Source of the DNA: Ignavibacteriota bacterium
GTDB lineage: Bacteria; Bacteroidota; Ignavibacteria; Palsa-1295
Direction: 5' to 3'
Assembly (NCBI GenBank): GCA_003151825.1
Contig: PLYO01000044.1
Location: forward strand, 31,016 to 75,176
Length of the DNA stretch: 44,161 nucleotides
Within the stretch, counting starts at the first letter, position 1, and every line of letters begins with the position of its first letter. Below, piece by piece: positions 37,829-44,161 of this stretch. Made by a program: the position numbers and the translations under genes. The notes below the pieces were generated by a model that saw only the letters and a program-made list of their open reading frames with translations, ran no database searches and was not told where the DNA came from.

Positions 37829-39355
37829 ATGAAGTGTTTCAGAATCTCAAAGACCATTCTTTTCACAATTCTTCTTATTCCATGCTCCCTCTCAGCTCAA
37901 ACGCTGAGAGGGACGTGGATGAAGAAATTGATTTCAACTGGCTTTTTTCCCGGTGAAATGGCGTTCTCCGATACGAATACAGGTTTTATCGTGTGCTACG
38001 GATATATGGACACGAGATGCTATTATACCCAAGATGGAAGCAGAACGATCGATTCGAATGATTTTAGTTTTTACACCGTGGCGGGCGCGCAATTTATAGA
38101 CGCTTTCTGCCCCGACGCTCAAGACTTTATTTTGGTTCCTCTCTATCCCGGCGATGATGTTTCCAGTCCAGTCTATTATTCGAACGACGCGGCTGCCGAT
38201 TGGTATCAAAGAATTCCGGAGCTCTATTATGATCCGCAAACCGGGGGGGATATAGGCCTAAGCGTATATGCGAACATGTTTTCAGCGGATAGCGGTGTGG
38301 TGCTTTCGAATGAAGATGGCGCTCGTGGAGGGGGAGATGCTCAACGCTTTTTTATTACTCATGATGGTGATTCATCGTTTCAGTTATTGGGCTCGCAAGT
38401 TCCCCGCTCCGTGGCGAGCGGTTTTGCGCCCAATGCGCAGGACCTGTTCGCAATCTCCGACACGCTTTCGGACATCAATTCCCAACTTAATTGGAAGGAG
38501 CTGCTATACCACAGCACGGACAGCGGTAAAGATTGGTCGGCAATTTATCCAGTCGATACCAATAGCTGGAAACAGTGGACGAGCTATGTGCCGATGGTTC
38601 CGGGCTATGGTTCCGGGCACTACTTCTTGATGGGTGGGCGCGTTACCGATACGATGGCCGGGCAACGCAATTTGATTGACGATTACCTCGAATCGACCGA
38701 TGACGGCGCAACATGGAATATTGTGAATAGTGTAAGTGGCGGACGCGTATTCCGAATTGCCAATCCTGCTCCGAATATATTATGGGCTGCCGTGGGCCGC
38801 GTTCCTCAGATCCGAAAAAATTTGCTATACGATACGAGCACTTTCGACAGAACCCCAGTCAATCTTGTCGATTCAATGTTCGTCTCTATTGATAACGGAA
38901 AAACATGGAGCAAGGACGGCGCCACCTTCGCGGGCGATACCATCTGTGCCATGCGGTGGCCGTCAGCCACGAATGGCTACGTCGTCACCTACCGCGATGC
39001 CTCGACGTATCTCTATCATTTTACCGGGAGCATCGATACCGCAGCGGATACCGGGCATTCGGGCGTCTTTACGCAGCCGTCCACGCAAAGCGTAGATTTT
39101 CACACTCGTCCTGTGAAGCTCACCGCTTTTCCCGATCCCTCGAGCGATTACGTGCATGTGAACATTCCGCTCAGCGATGGTATCGGCCAGATGCACATCT
39201 TCGATGTGGTCGAACGAGAGATACACCCGCCAACGGACTACGCTGGCGGTGAACTCACGATCGATGTCCGCGATCTCTCGCTCGGTTCGTATTTCATGCA
39301 AATTGCGGGGACTTCGGGTTACAATTATGTAGTGCGCTTCTCGCGGGAGCCTTAA
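37829..39355 (+). CDS. Secreted sialidase/BNR-like protein with T9SS sorting domain
   Basis: 508 residues from the ATG at 37829, preceded by AAGGAG at 9-base spacing, one of the few clear ribosome binding sites here. Signal peptide TILFTILLIPCSLSAQ. The body has Asp-box-like turns (STDSGKDWSAI, STDDGATWNIV, SIDNGKTWSKDG), suggesting a six-bladed propeller, but sialidase catalytic residues are not evident. The C-terminal 75 residues are a sorting domain (LTAFPDPSSDYVHVNIPLS, MHIFDVVEREI, DLSLGSYFMQIAG). Confidence 0.85.
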   Translation: MKCFRISKTILFTILLIPCSLSAQTLRGTWMKKLISTGFFPGEMAFSDTNTGFIVCYGYMDTRCYYTQDGSRTIDSNDFSFYTVAGAQFIDAFCPDAQDFILVPLYPGDDVSSPVYYSNDAAADWYQRIPELYYDPQTGGDIGLSVYANMFSADSGVVLSNEDGARGGGDAQRFFITHDGDSSFQLLGSQVPRSVASGFAPNAQDLFAISDTLSDINSQLNWKELLYHSTDSGKDWSAIYPVDTNSWKQWTSYVPMVPGYGSGHYFLMGGRVTDTMAGQRNLIDDYLESTDDGATWNIVNSVSGGRVFRIANPAPNILWAAVGRVPQIRKNLLYDTSTFDRTPVNLVDSMFVSIDNGKTWSKDGATFAGDTICAMRWPSATNGYVVTYRDASTYLYHFTGSIDTAADTGHSGVFTQPSTQSVDFHTRPVKLTAFPDPSSDYVHVNIPLSDGIGQMHIFDVVEREIHPPTDYAGGELTIDVRDLSLGSYFMQIAGTSGYNYVVRFSREP

Positions 39356-39407
39356 AGAAAATTAAATTATTTTTGTAACCGGAGGGGGGTCAGAGCGTTT
39401 TAAATAC

Positions 39408-42400
39408 ATGGGTACTATCCTTCGCTTCGCCTTTTTTGTCTTGCTCATCTCAGTTTCGTCGAATTTCGCTGCCGAAGCTCAATTTTTGGGTCAGCAATCG
39501 CTGTCGGAATCGTCGTATGTGATCGATCAATCGGGCAATCTATGGTCGTGGGGACGGAATCTCTACGGTCAGCTCGGCGTGGGCGACCGGACGGATCATA
39601 ATACCCCGATGATGGTTCCCATTCCTGCGGGCGCGAGCAAATGGGTGCTCGTGGCCGGCGGCGCTAACTTCGCCGTGGCCGTGGCCGATAGCGACAAGCT
39701 CTACGCGTGGGGATTGAACGATAAAGGCCAGATCGGAACCGGCACAGCGGGCGGACTTTACGTTGCTCCGGTGCGCATTCAGAATCCGCCGTATGTGACA
39801 ACGTGGAAATGGGTCTCGGCCGGAGCCGATCATTGCGAGGCGTTGACGACAGATGGCCGTCTTTTCGCATGGGGCAATAACGCGCAAGGTCAGCTTGGGG
39901 TTGGCAGTACGGAATATCTCATCACTCCGCAGCCGGTGGAGTTCCCAACGGGCGTAACGTCCTGGGCTGCGGTCGCTGCCGGTCCGGGTTACACGATGAT
40001 GATCTCGCAGAACGGCCTGCTTTATGGCTGCGGGGTGGACAGCCTCAGCACCTTTCAGCCCTTCGAAGGTCCGGTGCTGGCACAGATAGACACGTTTCGT
40101 GCCTATTCGCCGCTGCCGTGCATTGCCGCATCGTACCGTTTGGAATCGAGAATCGATCAGACGAACGATGCTCCGGGACTGCTTTCCTCGCAAGACCCAC
40201 TTTTTTATATTTCGCCGGCTGGCGGGACGATCGAGTCCATCGCCGCCGTTGCCGATGGCGGCTGGCATACGCTTGTCCTCTCGGCGGATGGAAGGATTGC
40301 CGCTTATGGGGATAATACGTATGGGCAGCTCACGATCTCCAAAAATTTCGGTGTATTAGACACGTTCCATAGTGTAGTGATCCCGTTCCCACCCGGCGTG
40401 TCGCAGTTCGTGGCGGTTGCGGCGGGATTAAAACATTCCCTCGCCATCGGCAACGATGGCTGGCTCTATGCCTGGGGCGACGACAGCGCGGGGGAACTCG
40501 GCATCGGTCCCGTGCCCAATCAAAATCAACCGGTAAAAGTATTGAAGGTATGTCCTCCGCTCTCGATGTCTGCCACGCTCACCATCCCGAACGATTTCTT
40601 CAAACCCTATTCGATCAACCTGACCGTCAATAATACCAGTGCGTCTTCGCCACTCACGAGTGCGGACGCATTCCTTGTGCTCACCGGGCCATTACTATAT
40701 CTCGATAGCACGCCGGATAAAAAATTATCGGTTCCCATTGCTCCCAAAGCAACCGATTCCGCCATGTGGGATGGGACCGCGAAGATGCCAATTTACGATA
40801 GCCTTTATCCGCACTATTTTGCGTATGTTCGCGCGGCAGGTTCCGCGCCGCTCCTCGTTTATGTCGCAATAGTGCCGGTCCTTGACTCGCCCTGGAAGAT
40901 ATGTGACGACGCTAATGTGGTGGATTCACTCACCGGAGCGCCACTTGCAGGCGCCGATCTTGTGTTTCCCGGCCCGCCTCAGGGAAATCAATTCTCCGGC
41001 GCGCCCTTCGATTCCGATAAAATGGTTTCCGATGAGAATGGAATTTTTTCGTTGTGCGTGCATGGACCGCTCTCCGATGCGTTCGGATTATTAGTTAGAT
41101 CCTATCCGATCAATATCCTGAAAGAGAATTACAACACGCAGCGCTGGGCCCTCGCCGAACCGTTCCCGATACAGGTCACGTTTCATCTCGGGCCTTCGGA
41201 TATTCAGGGAACGTTTGCCGCTCCCGCGCCGCCGTTTATTGGCGACAGCATCCTCAAAGTGTATTATCCCGATTCGCTGATAGGCTTTGCACTCTCGCGC
41301 CGCGCGATTTTCCGAACGATGGACAGTGGCATCCATTGGACGGCGCTCTATGAAGGTGACGCGGACTTGCACGATGTGAAATTTCTCGATCCCACGCATG
41401 GAGTGGTCGTTGGCGATGGGGGAGAAATCCTGACTACGGCCGATACAGGCGAAACATGGGAGATTACTCATATAGGAACGCAAAATCTCCGTGCGCTGGC
41501 GATTATTGATTTCGATACCGCGTGGGCGGTCGGGGATAGCGGCACGCTGCTGAAAAAATCGGGAGGGGGATGGAGCGAGCAGCCTGGGTTTTTCAAAGAT
41601 AATCTCGCGGCTGTCCATTTTCTCGACCCCAATCATGGCACGATCGGTGGCAATGGCGTTTATTATCTTTACGATGAAGGAACGTGGGTGCGCCACACCA
41701 TTGGCGCGAATCTGCGAGCGGTTTATTATACCACGTATGCCGGGGATGACCACATTTTTTTCGCGGGAGCGAATGGGAAAATCATCGATGACAGTGTAGG
41801 CCCCTTCCCCACGCTCACCACCGATTCCACTTACACCACGCAGACGATCAACGCTCTCTATTTCCTAAACGGAAGTACCGGCTACGCGGTGGGCGATAAC
41901 GGCGCGTCGTTTGTCACCTACGATGCCGGCCTAAGCTGGGCCGGGATGACCGAGTTCCCACATTCCGCTGCGTCGGTTAATTTTTTCAGCCTTGCAGGAC
42001 ATGGAGCGACCGATAACGCCGTGCTGAATTATACGGGCGTGCCGGATACGTTTTCCTCCATCGTTCGCGGGCGGCTGACGTATGGGAACCCGCCGGAGCC
42101 AATCCTGGGCGCGAAGATAGTACGTTATTACACGGTCCGCCTCAGCCTCAACCCCAACGATACGGCCACGGTCACTTCCCCGGTAGATAGCACTTACACC
42201 AACGAGCAAGGGAATTTTGTCTTTACCGGGATCGACGCCGTGTTTCCTTATGATTATCACATCAACTTCACCGACAGTGGCATTGCAAAGACGAAAATAT
42301 TTTCCCAGATTAAAGGAAAGCTCCACGAAATCATCACGCTGAATTACAACGATTACGCTCCGCTGCCGCCGGATACGGTGCATGCTTCCGTCGATCAAAG

Positions 42401-42662
42401 TTCCGAAGCCGTGCTATCGCTCGAGGTAAGCTCTTCGGAGTCTTATGCTCGAATATTTTACAGCCTTCCTTCGTCAGGACGGGCGCGGCTTATCATGCAG
42501 GATGTTTTGGGACGAACCGTGCGGACGATCTCCGATGGATTCAGCATGGCAGGGATGCAGCAGACAGAAGTTTCGCTCGCGGACTTGCCCGCCGGCGCTT
42601 ATTATATCACGCTCGAAACCGGCGAAGGGAGTTTGACGAGGAAATTTGCGATTGTGCGATAA
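39408..42662 (+). CDS. RCC1-repeat / YCF48-propeller fusion with T9SS sorting domain
   Basis: 1084 residues. Signal peptide FAFFVLLISVSSNFAAEAQ. Residues about 28-375 hold RCC1-type repeats (LWSWGRNLYGQLGVGDRTDH, LYAWGLNDKGQIGTG, LFAWGNNAQGQLGVGS, LYAWGDDSAGELGIG), a seven-blade regulator-of-chromosome-condensation-like propeller. A linker with Ig/carboxypeptidase-regulatory-like strands follows (about 385-610), then a second propeller of YCF48 type (about 620-860; TMDSGIHWTALY, TADTGETWEITH, GNGVYYLYDEGTWV), another CarboxypepD_reg-like region (VDSTYTNEQGNFVFTGIDAV) and a T9SS domain (FYSLPSSGRARLIMQDVLGR, LPAGAYYITLETG). Two unrelated propellers in one surface protein is a notable architecture. 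Function unknown. Confidence 0.88.
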   Translation: MGTILRFAFFVLLISVSSNFAAEAQFLGQQSLSESSYVIDQSGNLWSWGRNLYGQLGVGDRTDHNTPMMVPIPAGASKWVLVAGGANFAVAVADSDKLYAWGLNDKGQIGTGTAGGLYVAPVRIQNPPYVTTWKWVSAGADHCEALTTDGRLFAWGNNAQGQLGVGSTEYLITPQPVEFPTGVTSWAAVAAGPGYTMMISQNGLLYGCGVDSLSTFQPFEGPVLAQIDTFRAYSPLPCIAASYRLESRIDQTNDAPGLLSSQDPLFYISPAGGTIESIAAVADGGWHTLVLSADGRIAAYGDNTYGQLTISKNFGVLDTFHSVVIPFPPGVSQFVAVAAGLKHSLAIGNDGWLYAWGDDSAGELGIGPVPNQNQPVKVLKVCPPLSMSATLTIPNDFFKPYSINLTVNNTSASSPLTSADAFLVLTGPLLYLDSTPDKKLSVPIAPKATDSAMWDGTAKMPIYDSLYPHYFAYVRAAGSAPLLVYVAIVPVLDSPWKICDDANVVDSLTGAPLAGADLVFPGPPQGNQFSGAPFDSDKMVSDENGIFSLCVHGPLSDAFGLLVRSYPINILKENYNTQRWALAEPFPIQVTFHLGPSDIQGTFAAPAPPFIGDSILKVYYPDSLIGFALSRRAIFRTMDSGIHWTALYEGDADLHDVKFLDPTHGVVVGDGGEILTTADTGETWEITHIGTQNLRALAIIDFDTAWAVGDSGTLLKKSGGGWSEQPGFFKDNLAAVHFLDPNHGTIGGNGVYYLYDEGTWVRHTIGANLRAVYYTTYAGDDHIFFAGANGKIIDDSVGPFPTLTTDSTYTTQTINALYFLNGSTGYAVGDNGASFVTYDAGLSWAGMTEFPHSAASVNFFSLAGHGATDNAVLNYTGVPDTFSSIVRGRLTYGNPPEPILGAKIVRYYTVRLSLNPNDTATVTSPVDSTYTNEQGNFVFTGIDAVFPYDYHINFTDSGIAKTKIFSQIKGKLHEIITLNYNDYAPLPPDTVHASVDQSSEAVLSLEVSSSESYARIFYSLPSSGRARLIMQDVLGRTVRTISDGFSMAGMQQTEVSLADLPAGAYYITLETGEGSLTRKFAIVR

Positions 42663-42694
42663 ACTAATTGATCGGAGATCTGATTAAGTTAACT

Positions 42695-42751
42695 TGTCAT
42701 TCTGAGCGAAGTAAATCGGAGCGAAGCGGAGATTTATGTAGCGAAGAATCT
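42695..42751 (+). repeat. Inverted-repeat family, 'empty' pair left arm
   Basis: TGTCATTCTGAGCGAAG start and GCGAAGAATCT end, closely matching 26134-26194. Confidence 0.85.
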
Positions 42752-42765
42752 CTTGCCATTACCTG

Positions 42766-42822
42766 AGATCCTTCGACTCCGTTCATCCCTCCTTCGTCGG
42801 GATGAACTCCGCTCAGGATGAC
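42766..42822 (-). repeat. Inverted-repeat family, 'empty' pair right arm
   Basis: AGATCCTTCG start and CTCCGCTCAGGATGAC end on the plus strand, matching the ends of 26503-26560. Only 14 bases separate it from the left arm. The centre is a different hairpin, TTCATCCC ... GGGATGAA. Confidence 0.85.
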
Positions 42823-42846
42823 GTGGGCTGCTTAATGAGAGTTTCC

Positions 42847-44161
42847 TTAGTTAAGGATTGGCAGTTCCATCGCCGCCGGTTGCCGGATTCCGGAATGCTC
42901 CTCGCGTTCGACCGATGAAATCACGAGCGGTGTGAGATCGTAAAGTACATCGCCGCGATCACGTCCGTGGTGGTCGGGCTGGAAGCGCCGACCTACGCGA
43001 TCGAGGTCGATTAATTCCCCAAACAGCGTGGCGCTGTTCGAGCGATGGATGCGGACGCTGCGATGTTCGCCAACTTCTGCGTCCTTACGAGCAAAGATGA
43101 CCGTCTTATTTGTATCTGTGCGGCCTTTCCATTCATCGGCGTTCTTTTTCGAGCGGCCTTCGACAAGCACGATATGCTCGCGCCCAATCTCCATAAGATT
43201 TCGCCGCGCGGAACATTCGTTTTGAATGGCGATGATTTCTCGCAGCCGGCGAGTCTTTTCTTCGAGTGGGACATCGTCCGCGAGCGTGTTCCATGCGCGC
43301 GTGTTCGGGCGCGGAGAATAATTGAAGGTATAGGCGCCATCGTATTCCACTTCGCGCATGACCGATTTCGTCATTTCGTGATCTTCGAGCGTCTCCGTGC
43401 AAAAGCCAACGATAATATCGGTCGAAAGCGACCACCCCCCGCTCCCTCCTTCTTTAGGAGGGGGAGATGCTTTGCGAATCATTTCAATGATGGACATATA
43501 ATGCGCGCGCGTGTAGGTCCGGTTCATCAGCTTGAGAATGCGGTCCGAGCCGGATTGTATCGGCAAGTGAATGTACTTGCAGATATTATCATGCTCGGCC
43601 ATGGTATCGACAAGCTTTTGATCGAAATCCTGCGGATGGCTCGTGGTATAGCGAATGCGCACGCTCGGCACCGCGCGCGCGCAGGCGGCGAGAAGATCGG
43701 AAAAACCTCTCCCCTGCCCCTCTCCTTGGTAAGGAGAGGGGTAAGTTCCCCTCTCCTTACCAAGGAGAGGGGTTAGGGGAGAGGTATCCCGATACGAATT
43801 CACATTCTGCCCCAGCAATGTAATCTCCCGAAATCCCTGCTGCTCCAACTCCTTGCACTCATCGACGATGGATGTGAGCGAGCGCGAGCGCTCCCGCCCT
43901 CGCGTAAACGGCACGACGCAAAATGTGCAAAATTTATCGCACCCGCGCATGACCGAGATGAACGCGCTGATGCCTTCGCTGCGGAAGGGAAGGATGTCGT
44001 CATACGTTTCGGTGCGGGAAAGTTTTACTGCGATTTGCGGAGTATATGTAGCGCCGGCAGCTTCCGGTATTCATCCGGCCCGACCACGAGATCGACAATG
44101 CTGCCGGAATTTTTCAGCAAATCTTTTCTGAGATGTTCCGCCATGCAGCCAAGCACGCCAA
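42847..44161 (-). CDS. miaB: tRNA-i6A37 methylthiotransferase MiaB (partial, apparent frameshift)
   Basis: The gene runs off the right edge. Radical-SAM enzyme forming ms2i6A37 in tRNA. The radical-SAM motif is [57 protein letters not shown] and a C-terminal TRAM domain are intact. The upstream part encodes [16 protein letters not shown] and [10 protein letters not shown] in one frame, which stops at 44025-44027, while [17 protein letters not shown] continues in another; the shift lies between about 44027 and 44073. Two in-frame repeat insertions are present: about 26 residues ([12 protein letters not shown] and onward) before [11 protein letters not shown], and [12 protein letters not shown] before LSTDIIVGF. 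The glycine-rich 'FPGET' loop reads FCTET. The gene may be functional if the frameshift is a sequencing error. Confidence 0.85.
43432..43466. repeat. C-rich/G-rich palindromic element inside miaB (1)
   Basis: CCCTCCTT / AGGAGGGGG hairpin flanked by CCACCCCCC. In the miaB frame it encodes [12 protein letters not shown]. Same family as 17342-17410 and 34929-34970. Confidence 0.85.
43706..43784. repeat. Double hairpin element inside miaB (2)
   Basis: Two hairpins, CCCCTCTCCTT / AAGGAGAGGGG (43717-43741 and 43748-43772), nested in an outer inverted repeat CCTCTCCCCT / AGGGGAGAGG. It is read through in frame by miaB, adding about 26 residues. Confidence 0.9.

Overview
The window looks like a chromosomal segment of a Bacteroidota/Chlorobiota-type (FCB group) bacterium, perhaps from the Kapabacteria/Ignavibacteria side. 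Evidence: five secreted proteins end in a type IX secretion (T9SS) C-terminal sorting domain, several genes encode SpII lipoproteins, beta-propeller (YCF48/BNR-type) surface proteins are abundant, Shine-Dalgarno sequences are mostly weak, and a few promoters resemble the TTTG...TAnnTTTG type. The taxon is inferred from gene content only; no rRNA is present.

Layout. 0.3-4.8 kb: two duplicated propeller lipoproteins, sharing leader and terminator, and an outer-membrane-type protein. 4.9-10.8 kb: tRNA-Val(GAC), pyruvate kinase, and on the minus strand a CNNM/CorC transporter, the rRNA methyltransferase RlmD and the amidotransferase subunit GatA. 10.9-17.6 kb: cytochrome c lipoprotein, VOC protein, an M16-like lipoprotein without the metal motif, then the overlapping operon mtaB - membrane glycosyltransferase - DUF512 radical-SAM protein. 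17.6-22.9 kb: accessory zone with three toxin-antitoxin (TA) operons around a T9SS propeller protein and exonuclease III. 22.9-26.5 kb: small lipoproteins, M28 peptidase, exported peroxiredoxin, GIY-YIG protein. 26.6-31.1 kb: beta-oxidation-type genes (3-hydroxyacyl-CoA dehydrogenase, two crotonases) interrupted by a REP-associated transposase, a fourth TA pair and an unknown gene. 31.3-42.7 kb: cluster of large secreted T9SS/propeller proteins. 42.8-44.2 kb: 3' part of miaB, running off the window with an apparent frameshift.

The most unusual signal is at gene ends. Three TA operons (higBA, a UPF0175/DUF3368-PIN pair, a MazF-type pair) each lie in a unit of about 0.77-0.83 kb bounded by direct repeats of the 3' end of the neighbouring housekeeping gene (DUF512 gene or xth). 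Two of these units sit in tandem behind xth, leaving two orphan xth 3' ends. A 33-bp copy of the xth 5' end also lies 1.35 kb upstream of xth, beyond two small lipoprotein genes. No integrase is visible. This resembles Campbell-type integration of tiny TA cassettes at protein-gene termini.

A second theme is repeats that invade coding sequence in frame: heptanucleotide arrays, REP hairpins and pyrimidine-rich palindromes lie inside gatA, miaB, the DUF512 gene, the glycosyltransferase gene and an outer-membrane protein gene. One 9-unit heptamer array separates a start codon from its signal peptide in the wrong frame, which could be a phase-variation switch. A third theme is two repeat/nuclease pairs: GTAG-type REPs with a RAYT, and a different inverted repeat family that flanks a GIY-YIG gene and also occurs as an 'empty' pair.
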